From positions 38,370 to 102,369 of the forward strand of contig JAPEVF010000124.1 of NCBI GenBank assembly GCA_029747585.1: a stretch of 64,000 nt of DNA, given 5' to 3'. A model generated the notes under the pieces. It had not been told where the DNA came from and did not search any database. It saw nothing but the letters and a program-made list of their open reading frames with translations. The position numbers and the translations under genes were made by a program. Positions 37,372-49,557 of this stretch are shown piece by piece. Every line of letters begins with the position of its first letter. The first letter of the stretch is position 1. This DNA comes from Pleurotus djamor. Lineage: Eukaryota; Basidiomycota; Agaricomycetes; Agaricales; Pleurotaceae.

Positions 37372-37475
37372 TGCTCCTGGCAAGGCTCGAACTTGCGACC
37401 TTTGGATTGCTCACAGGAAACTGTGATCATACGATAGTATGAGACCAACGCTCTAGCCAACTGAGCCACAGAAGC
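37372..37475 (-). tRNA. tRNA-Met (CAU), elongator type, with intron
   Basis: The acceptor strands GCTTCTG (5', 37475-37469) and CAGGAGC plus discriminator A (3') pair fully, counting one G-U. The D arm contains GGCTCAGTTGGCTAGAGC and the T arm CAAGTTCGAGCCTTG. The anticodon loop CTCATAA places CAU at 34-36. A 30-base intron follows the A after the anticodon, the canonical position. The body closely resembles yeast elongator tRNA-Met, including the mismatched 31-39 position. It lies between the 3' ends of the convergent membrane-protein and P1 genes. Confidence 0.93.
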
Positions 37476-37695
37476 TTGATTCCGCTGCCTCTCAGTGTCT
37501 ATACGAGGGGTGTCATTCCGAGGATCGTTACGCTTCGAAGAGGTGCAGATCCAGAACCGAAGGTGAAGCAATAGTGAAGCGTGAAGCACATTCTCAGAGT
37601 TTCGCCCAAGTTGCCAATGTCAAGATAAGTGATTTCAGAGGAATTATGTAGGTGATGCACGCAAATACATGTAGACAAGGCGATATACATAACAA

Positions 37696-38433
37696 TTAAT
37701 CGAAGAGACCGAAGCCCTACAAATCGTGAAGACCAACACCACAACAAAGAGGAAAACGCGGACACAGTCAGCATGTAGCTACGGTAGATTCGAACACAGG
37801 GACTGACCATGTCGTCGTCTGACTCTTCCTTCTCTTCCTCCTTCTTCTCTTCCTCTTTTGGTGCTTCGGCAGCAGCACCTCCGGCGGCGGCAGCAGGAGC
37901 GGCAGCGGCAGGGGCACCACCGCCAGACCCAACATTTGATAGAAGGTCTTTCACGTTCTTGCCCTCAAGAGCTTTTGCGAGGAGGCTGGCCCATATCGGC
38001 TCGACTTCAACACCAGCAGCGGTAGTCAAAGCGACAATTTTGTCGGACTGGATTAGGAGAGCGTTTAGGGGATGGGAGTATTCCGGTAGGTTTGACATAG
38101 GTAGACACGTATTTTCCAAGAATTATGGTTTGAGTTTGAGAGCAGAGGGAGATAGCAAACTTAGTGAATGACATGGATTGACGTAGATCAGGAAGACGCA
38201 CGGTGATTTCAATACCCTCATCGGCGAGGATGAGAGCGGCGTATGTTGTGGCGAGTTCGGTAGACTAGATATGGGAGAAGCTTCAGTACAATGCTCGAAG
38301 TCGTCCGGAATCGCCCAAGGTTCCTGGAGCCTCATCCGCCTGACCCAAGTCACATCCATCACGATAAGCAGCCCAATCGCCCGGACGCAACCACAGGAAG
38401 GATTGATATATGTTCGGGGACACGACTCACCAT
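37696..38433 (-). CDS. RPP1: 60S acidic ribosomal protein P1
   Basis: Ribosomal stalk protein that recruits elongation factors. The ATG at 38433 is immediately followed by an intron (ATG|GTGAGT), so the first coding exon is the start codon alone. The next exon begins [20 protein letters not shown]. After another intron come [20 protein letters not shown] and [19 protein letters not shown], an Ala/Gly-rich hinge and an acidic [15 protein letters not shown] tail. A last micro-exon reads GFGLFD and stop, completing the universal stalk C-terminus SDDDMGFGLFD. P1 rather than P2 because of the [13 protein letters not shown] start. Confidence 0.93.
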
Positions 38434-38573
38434 TTGTGATGTGGAGGAAGGGTGTAGCAAGCTGCTATCGACGTCGCGGTTGTTCTTGGTGTACTGTTTG
38501 AGGATTTGGGACACGAATGTTAGACGCGTGAGAAAGGTGGGTTTATCAATTACGTAATACACAATTTTATCCA

Positions 38574-40186
38574 TTATTGCCAGCCTCTCCCAACCCGCCT
38601 GCCAGCTTCTACACAATCCCCTACACTAACGCCTCCTACACCTGCTCCAATGACTTCAAGCCGACCTTGCCAAGGTCCTGTATTTATGGCGCGTTTGAGT
38701 TCATCCATCCTGTCCAAGTGGCCTGGAGATGGTGTTGGAATGCAATCCTTTTGGTGCATGATCCTTGAGTATATCGGCTCAGGAATCGATACTCCACCCA
38801 AATGAGACGAGAGGTGACAGAGCAAGGTAGAGACAGGTATCTCATGCGCGAGTGCATGTTCATACGGCCCACCCAACATCATCGTGACTTTGATGGGAGC
38901 TTTGCGCCGTGAGGTACTTGAAAGTGGAGTATCCTGTTCGGCCAGGGCGCATGAGTCGAACACAGTCCCCAAGATACCCACATTTTCGGACGTGGAGCAG
39001 TCATACCCATCTTTAGGACGCGGAATGAGGTAGCCGAAACCTTCGGGATGGAATTGCGAATTGGAGGGGAAAATGAAGTTGACGACCTTGACTGAGGATG
39101 AAGGGTTCGCAGTGAGGTAGGGTAGAGATATTGGTGATGACTGAGGCAGAAGTTTGTGTAACTGGTCAAGGGGAAGCGCAGATACAACATGCGAGGGCGT
39201 CAAGGTTTCGCCTGTGGTTGTCTGAATCTGGTGGATGATGTTGTTGAGCAAACGGCATCCCCAAATAATATCGAAATCATAATGACCTTCGGTTTCGAAT
39301 TCTCGTGTGACAAAGAAGCAATTCCAGTCCCCGAAATCAGACGGACGTTAGATCTACCTTCCAGATAGCGTAAGAGGGCGATGACTACTGTTGAGAGTCC
39401 TTCTCGGAATGAATAAACCGAAGCATCTTTCATGACGGAGAGGATATCGCCCAACTGGTAGTCGGGGCCATCGAGGGCAGTTGGTCCAGAAGGCATGAAC
39501 AAGCCTGCTACAATCCTCCCACGGCCGCGACTTTCTGTCTCAGGAAGCGTTGGAAAAGCTGAACGGACGCTGAGTTGCCTAGAATCTGCAGCATAAATCC
39601 CATGGACCAATGCACTCCCAAATGTAGACGCGAATTCTTCGCCGAGGTGTCGGGACAAGAAGGCATCCACACTTTCATCGGATTTGGACAAACTCGGTTG
39701 GAAAGTGTCGCGTATGCCTGCGCGAAAGAATAATGATCTCAAGGGAGATACAAGGAGTGAAGGGATGGAAGAGGGCAACGGGGTGAGTCCCCTCCTCTCA
39801 GGAATATACAGATAGCGCTTCCGGGCAGCTTCAGAGCCCTTCGGTGTCAACACAAGCGAGTCTTTGAGCCCTAAAAGGTGAATCTAGCCTTGGAGCAAGA
39901 GGAGTCAAGACCTTGGAAGGCTACGAGGCTGAGGTGTCCGCACCAGTTCCAATAGCGATTTTGCATTTGGTCGAAGGGTGCGTGGCCCACTTTCGAGCAG
40001 AATGGAGTAAGGAGTTCCGTCATGGTCTTTAACATGCACCCGTTCACTTTGAGCCCATCCACCAAGCTTGGGTTTCTGCTCGAGGAGGGTGATGAGAGCT
40101 TGCGGGAATTTCTTGGAAAGGTGGAAAGCTGACGAGAGACCGGTAATGCCACCGCCTAGGATGGCGATATGTTGTGGAGGGATCAT
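38574..40186 (-). CDS. HEM14: Protoporphyrinogen oxidase
   Basis: Mitochondrial FAD enzyme of haem synthesis that oxidises protoporphyrinogen IX. The N-terminus has the dinucleotide fold HIAILGGGITGLSSAFHLSK (GxGxxG) followed by LLEQKPKLGGWAQSE and the LESGPRTLRP motif, characteristic of this enzyme. Downstream are DAFLSRHLGEEFASTFGSAL, HGIYAADSRQLSVRSAFPTL and GFGYLIPRPKDG, and the FAD-contacting C-terminus RLEVIGAGVGGVSVGDCVEA. At least two short introns (near 39870 and 39250) interrupt it. It shares a 254-base divergent promoter with the signal peptidase subunit gene. Confidence 0.92.
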
Positions 40187-40440
40187 CTCATTCCAAACCC
40201 GAATTTGAACTCGAACTTGGAAGTGAGTGAGAACAGAAGCACCGCGACGTCCAAACTGAGTTTCGTACTCACGTGTCCCATCCGACCCACGTGGGCGACC
40301 ACGTCGTGGCTGCCCAGCCTCTGCACAACCTCTGGCTGTTGCAGGTCCACCGTTTCACCTAACCTCCTCTTCTTCCTCCCTTTCACACCTCCAACTCATA
40401 AATCCTACGAATTACCTCGTCGTCTCTCACAGCGTTCGCA
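40187..40440. promoter_or_regulatory. Divergent promoter of HEM14 and SPC2
   Basis: Only 254 bases separate the two start codons, so both promoters must lie here. CCCACGTGGGCGACCACG at 40289-40306 contains a CACGTG E-box, a plausible bHLH site. No TATA box is evident for either gene. Confidence 0.55.
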
Positions 40441-41332
40441 ATGGCAAAATCTAAGAAAACTAACGGCGACCCCCCTGCACCTTCTTCACCCATTCTCTCA
40501 GAAACTGAAGACGAGAGACCAACCGGTCCACTGAGCATTGTTGTACCTGCGGAGGAACGTGAAGTGATCAAAGTCAATAACTCGAACTTAAGTGATCTCA
40601 AGAACGCCTGTGATGACGCTGTGAAACGCGTATGTCGTGTCTTCAATCATTTCCTCGTCGTTTCCTGATGAAAATTTCTCTCCTTCGTGTTCCGATGGAA
40701 ATACAGTACTTGTCGCGACCGACGTTGTTCAACCAAATACACCTACATACGGACGTGCGGTTGGCATTAGGCTGGTCATGTACCTTCGTCGCCGCTGGCA
40801 CGGCGTTCTATGGGTATAAGGTGGATTTCGAGAAATCAAAGCCTGTACTGTGGGCAGGTCTCATAGTGTCCGTATAACTTTGCAGTCATTACGTCACGAG
40901 GGTGTCATGCTGATCGGTTCTCCACGGCCAGATACTTCATTCTTACGACCATCCAAACTCTGTATGGCTACTTCATTGAAGGCGACATAGTATTCGTAGG
41001 GAAGCGCAAGACGTTCTCGAAACGAGTAAGTCGTCCCATGCCAGTCCACGCGGTTTGCACGTCCTGACTTTGTGTTTCAGATTGTCACTGAACGCATCAC
41101 CATCGCCACTAAAACAATCCCTTCCGAGCCTTCATCGCCACCAAAATACGACCTATCTGTATCATATGTTCGCTCTACAAATGGTGGCAAATCCTTGTTG
41201 GCACGGGGAAAGATGCAACAAGCCAAGGAGTACAGCGCCTTCTTCGACGAGTCAGGTGTTCTGCACCAAGAGGTGTTCGAGCAATGGGTCGGCAAACTAG
41301 TCGAACAAGGAATGGAAGGAAAGACGGCTTAG
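40441..41332 (+). CDS. SPC2: Signal peptidase complex subunit 2
   Basis: ER membrane subunit of signal peptidase. It begins MAKSKKTNGDPPAPSSPI, then EVIKVNNSNLSDLKNACDDA. After an intron the lumen-facing helices follow: DVRLALGWSCTFVAAGTAFY, then KPVLWAGLIV and YFILTTIQTLYGYFIEGDIV, the two membrane spans expected for Spc25/SPCS2. The cytosolic end reads FVGKRKTFSKRIVTERITIA, then KYDLSVSYVRSTNGG and SAFFDESGVLHQEVFEQWVG, matching the conserved C-terminal domain. Three introns. Length about 220 residues, normal for the family. Confidence 0.9.
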
Positions 41333-43605
41333 GCAACACAGCCCTCCTTGCAGTTGGTTTCCCTGAAGAATGGATGCTGTGGTAGAAGCGGATACCACTC
41401 TACGCTGGATACTTCACCCTATCGAGATCTCTGTATCACCACACGACGAGTATATAACTTATGTTATGAACCCTCCATCCACCGCACCCACTCGCAATCC
41501 TCTCAAAAGTCTAGGTCTCACCCAGTGCTCACCGCTAGAACTAAATGCAGACGCGTTCGCATGCAGCCCATTTCACAAGTAAGCGGCCATCTCACGGGTC
41601 AGCTTTGTTTATCTCACATCAACGCCCCACTCTCATCATGACCTCCCTGAAGAGGTAAGGAACCTGAGCGCACCCTCATGAACTCATGGCTTTACCTCCT
41701 CGGGAGGTGAATAACTACGGTGCGTCTGAGAAAGAGACCATGAAGGTATCCACATTGGCACAAAGGAACTACCTACGACTGTGGCCCTTTTGAGACGAAA
41801 CCAAGGACTCGAGACCAAGCAGACCAAATGGACAACTTGCTCGGACCGATGTCGTTGTTCGCGCCGTGTTCATCGTAATTGCCAACCTTCGGCAACAATC
41901 GGTTCTCATGGCCTTTAAAGACACAAGTAAGGCCTGGGTCGATAACATCAGAGACGGACCCACCGGTCCCTCTATGGAATGGAGAGAAGTACTCTTGGTC
42001 GTCGCGCGCACTTCCAGATTGTGTCAACCGCTGACGTCGTGACACCGAGTTGATGATCCTACGCGCAAATGAGATGGACAGCACCGCCGATAGAAAAGTC
42101 TTTCGGCTCCTCGAATAACTGTCCATGATAACCAAAATAACGAAGTGGAAACTGATCATGGAAAAGAACGTGCCGTTTAGGAAGTGAGGTTCCAATATTC
42201 TGCTTGCGCAGCCATTTATCCGCGTAAACAAGGGGGAAAACATCAGTGTGGATGCATCATGCAATTTAACGTGGGTAGAGAAGAAGCCCCAAGCTGCGAG
42301 ACCGGGAAGGTCTTCCATGACCCTATGAGTAATGTCGGTCGTAAGACGATCGGTGAGGTTGTTAAACTTAAAGGGAAGGCATGCACACGAATCCAAGGGG
42401 AACGAAAGACATAAATTACGACCAAGTTGCGGTACGATGATCCGGAAGACAAGAATTACGATTTATGCACAAGGCTCTCGGGCGACACATACTAAATCAA
42501 GATGCGCTGTAGATTCGGAGTAGGAGATTGAGTGATCCGACATCTGGTAGAAGGGTTGTGGTGGCGAAGTCACCGTTAGCCTTTGTAAGTTGGACGCGGT
42601 AGGCGGGTGGGTGGTCCTCGGCTTTACGTGAATGGCAAGCCAGAAGTGGCCGATGGCGTCAAGGGTAAAGATACCAAGACGCATGACGATTCGAGAGGGC
42701 AGTTCTTTTTGCTCTTCCTCTTCCCTCGAGACAAGCGATGTGGCATGTTTAGCCGATAAACGAAGCTACGACAATATTGACGATGACGTAACTTGGCGAA
42801 ACGAAGCCAAGCGAGGCGGTTCCTTAGATCGGGGGCAAAGAAAAGTACTTGTCAGGAAAGCAGCCCGAGGTAACTCGCAGGCGTTCTTGTGTTTTTAATA
42901 ACACCAGGATTGGGGTCGAGATAGCCAAGTCCAACCAAGGTCGGACGTCGCGAAAGGGTAATGTGTCGTCCCTCATGAGCTACGTAGACAGACGAGAAAA
43001 CTGACGAAGGGGTTCCTAGTGGCCATTCATAGGTGACGCAACGGATGGAGTTCGCGCCGCAGGCCGGTAGGTCAAAACTNAAAAAACAGTCAACACCAAA
43101 ATCTAAGGACGACCAGGCGCCTGACCTGGCCGCGCCTAGTTCAAACTTCGTGAACAAGATTGGAAGGGTCTTACTCGTTGATGAGGCAACATAAGCAGGT
43201 ATTCCGGTACGTCTTTCCGCAGACGATCGTAAGTCACTGAATGGACTTTCGGATGAGGGCTGATTATCATCAGACGTAGTACAAGCTGGGAAGGAGTGAA
43301 CGTGGATCTGGGTGCAAGGCTAAGGGCCTTTTTAGACCGTGTGTGCATCGCTTGTAGGCATTTATTTTCTGTTGCATCAGGGGTCCTATCAGAGAGGCTG
43401 AATGACAGACGCATACCGACAGAGATATATGTAGATGCTTTAAGGAGACAGAACATCAGAACGAAGAAAGATCCGAACGACCTCGCGGGAGGTGTCCTAA
43501 ACGTAAAGGTCAGTAGTGCAGCTGATACCATATATCCACCGAAAACTTACTTCAGATCCAGCAAACATGGCCACAGTGAGAGCCGCCGTACCGCTCCAAT
43601 GCTCT
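41333..43605. other. Unresolved interval, no gene supported
   Basis: Open frames are found on both strands (41773-42396 minus, 207 codons; 43136-43531 minus; 43296-43817 plus), but none shows a recognisable domain and they do not assemble through clear introns. Hydrophobic pieces on the minus strand might be remnants of a membrane protein. An imperfect inverted repeat of ACCTCCC/GGGAGGT flanks 41640-41712. An N precedes six A at 43080. Confidence 0.45.
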
Positions 43606-44859
43606 CTACGAAAAAGAAGCGCAGAGATCACTTGGATGATCCAATGAATGGCCGTTGCACATATTGGGCACAAGAACGTTCGAGCTTATCGTCTCTTCAT
43701 GAGTATCTGGAGAACGACCATACTCCCACTTCGTCAGCAGGCTTTCGATATCTCCAACGCTCTCACACGAGCCAAGCTTCATCCGGAACTTTTTATACCA
43801 TGGCCGCCGACCACTGAGCTCTTCGTTAGTCCAATCCGCGGTTTGGACCATTCACTACGCACTGTTTATGTTCGATGAAATGCCGAATATGGGCTTGGAC
43901 GGTAGCAAGGGTGGCCGTTTCTGGAAACTCCTTGCAGAGAGAGAGGTATTCGAGTGAGATTTCGAAAGGATCTGGTGTGAGACCTGAAAACAAGCTGATA
44001 AAATTGGGAATGACTATACAGCATCATATTCCTAAAAGTGGTGATGTACCAAGGGTTCGCTAGCAAACTTTCGCCAACCATGAGTCCATCAGCCCCAGTG
44101 AACTCCCGATTGGAGGCGAGATGTGACCATTCACGAACGTTTCCGTTGCTAACAACGGGGACATTAAGAACCTCTTTCAAGGCCTTAACGTATTCTAGGT
44201 TGGCTGGACCATGTCTCCGCCGTCGCGCTGATACGGTCCGAGCATGTAACGTGATCCACGACGCGCCGCAACCTTCCAATTTCTGAGCTAATTGCGAGGT
44301 GCTTGATGCTGGGTTGCAAAGCCGCAGCTTCGCCGACACAGGGACAGAGAGAGAACTACTCATTGCGGTAACTAGCTGATCCGTCAGTGCGGCTCTGCGA
44401 AGCGTTCTTTGGCGGACATACCGATATCGCCTACCAGAGACCAGTCTTTTTGCCCCAGCAAATAGCCACCATAGTGGCCTTCCGAGGCAGCTTCCTGGGG
44501 ACATCCCAAATTCAAATCTGACCCTGATCGTCCGGAACGGTCAATGTACTGATGAATGTCAAAAACGCACCGATCCCATCACAGTAACTCTGAATTGTTT
44601 TCCCGGCTTTGACGACTATTTCTGGATCGTTACCACAAAGCTGTACAACGACAGGGCTAACGTCCGACGCGTGTCCGCGGCCAAGAGTCAAATCGCGTAG
44701 GTGGAATTCAAGATAGTCTCTGTCATTCAGAAGTTGGTCTGGAATGAGCATTTGAGTGTATACTAATGTTGCGCCGTATTTCATAACGAGATGTCGAAAT
44801 GGGAGGTCAGATTGATTCACCATGGGGGCCGCGATGAACGCGAGCTTTGTCTTGTCCAT
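43606..44859 (-). CDS. Dus4-like tRNA dihydrouridine synthase
   Basis: FMN enzyme that reduces uridine to dihydrouridine in the tRNA D loop. It starts MDKTKLAFIAAPMVNQSDLP, the flavin-binding start of the family, then FRHLVMKYGATLVYTQML, SPVVVQLCGNDPEIVVKAGK, and the catalytic-Cys motif DLNLGCPQEAA across an intron. Later blocks are VPVSAKLRLC, GCGASWITLHARTVS and VPVVSNGNVREW. The last exons, joined by a 49-nt GTGCGT...CTCAG intron (43868-43820), extend it to GRRPWYKKFRMKLGSCESVG, the usual helical end. Without that splice a stop occurs at 43826. The YTQML and HLRDLT motifs favour Dus4. The tail after LLTKWEYG may contain one more unseen splice. Confidence 0.85.
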
Positions 44860-45625
44860 GCCGATGTGGTGATGATCGCTCGGGTTGAAAGTTCGGGGTG
44901 GCGGTGCAGCTTGGACGTTTGGCTAGCGCTTGTTTGTTTCCTTCTTCTACATACAATGATACGACTTATCATTTCCATCCTCCCAAGCTTCACTCTTTCG
45001 AAGACGTATCTCCACTCTGGTGAACTCTTTAAGCGCGATATGGCCTGCTGATGAGCACATGCCAAACCTCGCAAAACTTGTGCAGCCAAAGATCCGAGTT
45101 GGTCGGGCGGCCAACCTAACGGATTTGCTTGCATGGACACAACACAAAACAAGGCCAACCTCACAGGCGAATGTGTGGTTTATGGCACTTGGTCGCATGG
45201 ATGGATTGCGTGATGACCACTTCTGACTGGATGGCTCACTCTCAACGTGGGAAGGATCGTCATAGAAAACCTTGGCACAGGTCGTCTTCCAGTTGCCTTT
45301 GGTCTCTCATAACTTGTAAGCAGCGAAGCCAGATAATTCGTGCCTCTATCAACGCCATGCTTATTTCTCTGACATTCTTTAGCCATTTCAACGTACTTCG
45401 TACTGCTTAGACGGTGTTGGCGAAACCTCATGATGACTTCGTCGTAATCGCGAGTTCTTCGTGCCCATATGGCTAGGGACGGTCTTGGTATCGTGCTCTA
45501 TGCTGAACCGTTGCATATTGCTCTCTCGCGTAATGCCACTCAAAGTCCCGAGTACTCAATGCAATAAAAGACGCGACCATGGCTTGCTCTCACCACGTTA
45601 AGCATTGCTATCTGCTTACCTTCCA
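44860..45625. other. Intergenic, divergent promoter region
   Basis: Lies between the Dus4-like start and the first S41 gene. An AATAAAAG TATA-like site is present at 45563-45570, about 60 bases before the S41 start. No gene recognised. Confidence 0.5.
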
Positions 45626-48581
45626 ATGGTTCCTTCGGTGTGGCTTGCACTCGCAACAGCGACTGCTTCTTTCACGTCTGCTTTCCCGACTCAGGGAGCC
45701 GCCTTAGACTCACGCGCTCCCGATCCCTGTGCTGCAATCGCAGGTAAAAAGTGGGTTGCACCAAGAGACGTTCGCGCCTGTTACAAGTCTATCCAAGTGG
45801 ACGAGACGATCAAAAGCAATGTACGTCTGTCGCCTAATGATTGAGATTTCAGCATTCATCTAATATGTCGTAGATAATCGATGTCGTCAACAAGACCCTC
45901 GCCTTCCATACGTCTACCAACTACCAAATCCAGGCCCCTCCTCCGTATGACAAGGATGTCCGCGAAGATGTCGTCAAGTCGCTGCAAAGAATCCAGGCGC
46001 AAAAATATGCTTCAGACTACGACCTTCACATCGACCTTTCGCGCACACTGAAGCGCCTCAATGACGGTCACTGCGTTTGGATAAACCGTTGTTTTGACTG
46101 TAAGGCTCGCGTCACCTTCTATCATCGATCAGTCATTGATCAAGCACCTCCATAGCCTTTTTCACGAACTACCTCCCGGTTCCCCTCGTCTTGCTGACAG
46201 GGCGAGATGGCTCTCAGAACGTCCACATCGCCCCCGAAGCTTTCAGCGTTGCCACCGCTGAATTCCCGGATCAAATAGATGTGTGGCAGAACGCTCTGCC
46301 ATTCAGTCTCAAGGGGAACCTTGAATCAGTACGCATCACAATACCCGGGTTCAATAGCCGACTCAATTAAATCCTCTAGCTCAATGGTGCAAGAGTCCTC
46401 CTTATCAACGGTCTCCCGCCATTCAATGCCGTCAACGACAACGCCAAAATCACTGGAAGCTACCAGGCTTTCGGTACGAGGCAAAATTCGTATGTTGCCA
46501 TCCATCCTGCTCCCGCTGTGATTTCCTGACCGATGCGTGGGCTACAGGTTCTTTTCAAGTTACCAACGCGCAGCGGGCGGTTGGAACTATCTTATGGGCA
46601 ACTTCGCTCAACAGGCACTACCTCTGTCTGACAATGTCATCTTGACTGTTCTCCGCACTGGTCGTCTCTTGCCAGATACCTTCATCGTACGCCTTCTTCT
46701 ATTTCTCGCCCCCAAGTCGAGCTCATCATTTGCGATAGCTACCATATCGCTCTCGCATCTCTACTTCTGCAGTCGCTTTCACTGATAAGGCTTCTTTCGT
46801 CGCGAACAACTGTAGGGCCGTTGCAGCTACCAATGGACGTGACCTCAACTCGGAGAGTTCCGCACGCATCGACCCCAAGGATACTCCTCTTGCCAAGGTT
46901 CAGCAACAACCTCCCCTCTCAGCTGAGGATGCCCGTATCCACAAGGTCAACGTTCTCATGAATGATTCCCCGTTGTCTAACGTTGTGTTACCCACGGAGC
47001 TGCAACCCGCTCTCCCTACCGTTAACGGGTCTCGGAATGCTGCCCAATTCTATATGCTTAAGGATGGAAAGACGGGTGTCCTTGCGCTTGGAAGTTTCTC
47101 TGATTCCAGCTTCACCGGTCTCCAAGATGCTTTGTTGAATGGATTGCTCTCCCTGAAATCGCAGGGCGCAACTCAACTCGTGGTTGATGTGGTACGTGGT
47201 ATCTCAATTCCTATCTCCTGGGAATTTTGATTCACTCTGTTGGATAGACTAACAACGGTGGAGGTACGCATTCCAGACCTTTATGACTATCTCAGTACCT
47301 GATATGTTGCCCCTTTTTCAAGGCTTTATCTGCATTGCCCACGTAGGTTTTACCTCGCTTCTAATTCTCCTGTTCAAAGTAACTAATTCCCATTCTCTCC
47401 CTCGATCATAGTGGCTCCACCGCATTGTGCGTTCCTATGTACATACCCACCGGACGAACTATTGATAGATATCTTCCCTTTCCAGATAATCGGTCCCAAG
47501 GATACCACAGTCCCGCAAGCCGGTCTCGATACCAAAGCTCGTGCGGGACCTTTGGCACAGCTTATCGTCAAGCAAATTGTGGAGAAGAACCTCGATCCCA
47601 ATGAAAACCTCCTTTACAACCCCATCCAATGGAGGAACGCCAACAATGAATTCTTTGGGAGAGATGAAGACTGGTTGCAGCCTCCCGTTGAGGTCACTGT
47701 GAACGGAAAGCCCGATGCGTTCAGCCAGCGGTACGCTTATCTACGTCTCCGTTGTGATCTTGTGTTCTCAATGTGGAATAGGTTGGGACAAGAATGCCAA
47801 CCCGAGTCGTTCGGTACACCCCCCGATGCTGCCCTATTCTCCCCTGATAAAGTCGTCATCGTATCCAACGGAAGGTGCGTTAGTCATTTCTTTCATGGTT
47901 CCCTACTCAAAAAACCCCAGATGCGCGAGCTCCTGCTCTCTCTTCAGCGTAGGTTCCATCCTCTTAGCTGAGCTACTGCCGAAGGTATTGATAACATGAT
48001 CCCTTAGATCACGATGTCCAAGCACGAAGGTGTCAAAACCGTCGTAGTTGGTGGTAAGAGGGATGTTAAGCAGCAGTACTGCGGGATTGTTGGAGGGCAG
48101 TCTACTGACTTCTCCACCATGGACTCCGAAGTCAAGGTCAGTTCCTTCACTTGTCATATTCGATTCGACGAACTTACTTTTCTGGTCAAAATAGACGACT
48201 CAATTGAAGAACAACCCATTTGCTCCCCCTGATCTGTGAGTCCCTACCCCTTGACTTCCTTCCCCGCTCACGAAGGCTGGATTTCATCTTCAGCTTGGTC
48301 AATGGTGTGCAAGGTATCACCTGGAGACTAGGTTTTGGTATCGACAACCCCGAAGCACCTGAAGGTTTGTTTCAATATCTCTCGATCATCCCCGTTGAAC
48401 GATTGACTCAATGCTCTCCTCCCTTGCAGAGTGGGAAGACCACCCAGCAGATCTGAACCTACCCTTGACGCTGAAAACGTGAGTCCAGTTAGCATCGTTG
48501 TACTCTTGTGTTGCTGAGGTGTATTTTAGCGTGAACAACCCTGTCGCGATCTGGGAAGAGCTTGCCTCGAGATTCTTCTGA
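45626..48581 (+). CDS. Secreted S41-family peptidase-like protein, copy 1
   Basis: Fungal CPAF/tail-specific-protease-like protein. Signal peptide MVPSVWLALATATASFTSAF precedes DPCAAIAGKKWVAPRDVRAC. The N-domain includes YDLHIDLSRTLKRLNDGHCV, whose DGH corresponds to the catalytic His position of CPAF. The C-terminal S41 core has TQLVVDV-TNNGGGFICIAH and the nucleophile region VIVSNGRCASSCSLFS. It ends NNPVAIWEELASRFF. About 20 exons, several very small: 47248-47263 (16 nt), 47323-47342 (20 nt) and 47412-47426 (15 nt) encode TNNGGGFICIAHWLHRI. Copy 2 follows 1.4 kb downstream with the same structure. Substrate unknown; proteolytic activity is a family inference. Confidence 0.85.
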
Positions 48582-49557
48582 AAAGCTCGGCCTCGTATGC
48601 CATCGCACTTCCGAATCTATTTAAATAGAGCACTGTTCAGAGCTTGGTATGAATAAATCTATCTTATTGATCAATACTTTAGACCATCGGATGTGGCCTG
48701 CTATTCTCCCTTCACCCTCCAAGTTCTGAGGGTCCCGATTTGCTTCACTGCGTTAGTTGTGGTTTAGACTAGTTTTGAGTCTATTACGGTCTTTTGTGAG
48801 AGTTTCTCAGCGCAGCTCATCAGTCATCCGTTTCACATTATCTAAATTTTCCTTTATAGATTACCTGTGGTTTCCAACGCGTGGCGGCGGGTTTGCTGGT
48901 TTTGCTCATGTATACCTATGCCCGCCTCGATTTGGCCAATCGACCAGCAATTCTTGTGAGTTCTCGTGCACGACTGCTAGTATAGAGTATACCACAGATC
49001 TAGAAAGATATCACTGGCCTCTTGCTGGCCTCACGGGGGTTTTTTTTTAAAAAATCTCGTTTAGCGTCGTCCGGGGTTTCCCCCATGTCGACGTCCACTT
49101 ATCTACGGTACCTACGAAGCCTGTATATAGGAGCTAAATATACGGGCCCCAATGCCCCTTCTTGACCCAGGATCCTTGCGCCCAGCAGACGGAAAGGACA
49201 CAAAGCCTCGTTCCCTCTGCTGTCCGACAACAGAAACTGTCGTTGCTTGGACTCCTGTAACTGGAATTGGTATGCCGGCCGGGCAGGTACAAATTGTCGC
49301 ACCGATGGCAGTAAGCCTCCGCTATCATGTGCCCGTCCCGTTAAGGAGGCGAGCGGGTCCTCACGGGGGTTATCGACGACTCAGAAACCGGATAGTTCAC
49401 AAATGCCGCTCGTGTGCTCGGTGTATGGGTTACGTTCAACGTTCAACTTGGAAAGACGCGACCCTCTCGGTCATGCACATACATCCATCCCCTGACATTT
49501 TCCCCGCGGAGATAACAGTACGGGGTTAACGCGCCGATCGTGTTCGACGCGTGGGAT
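48582..49557. other. Intergenic between S41 copy 1 and a small minus-strand gene
   Basis: A 125-codon plus frame (49152-49529) and an overlapping Cys-containing frame (49247-49495) have no recognisable domain and look fortuitous. T9 followed by A6 is seen at 49041-49055. No remnant of a third S41 copy was recognised. Confidence 0.5.

Noticed and set aside
41773..42396. 207-codon minus-strand open frame
   Set aside because: Hydrophobic pieces but no family pattern and no partner exons; overlapping frames on both strands are equally open.
48970..49530. Cys-containing open frames as a small secreted protein
   Set aside because: No signal peptide and no cysteine spacing pattern; overlapping frames are equally open.
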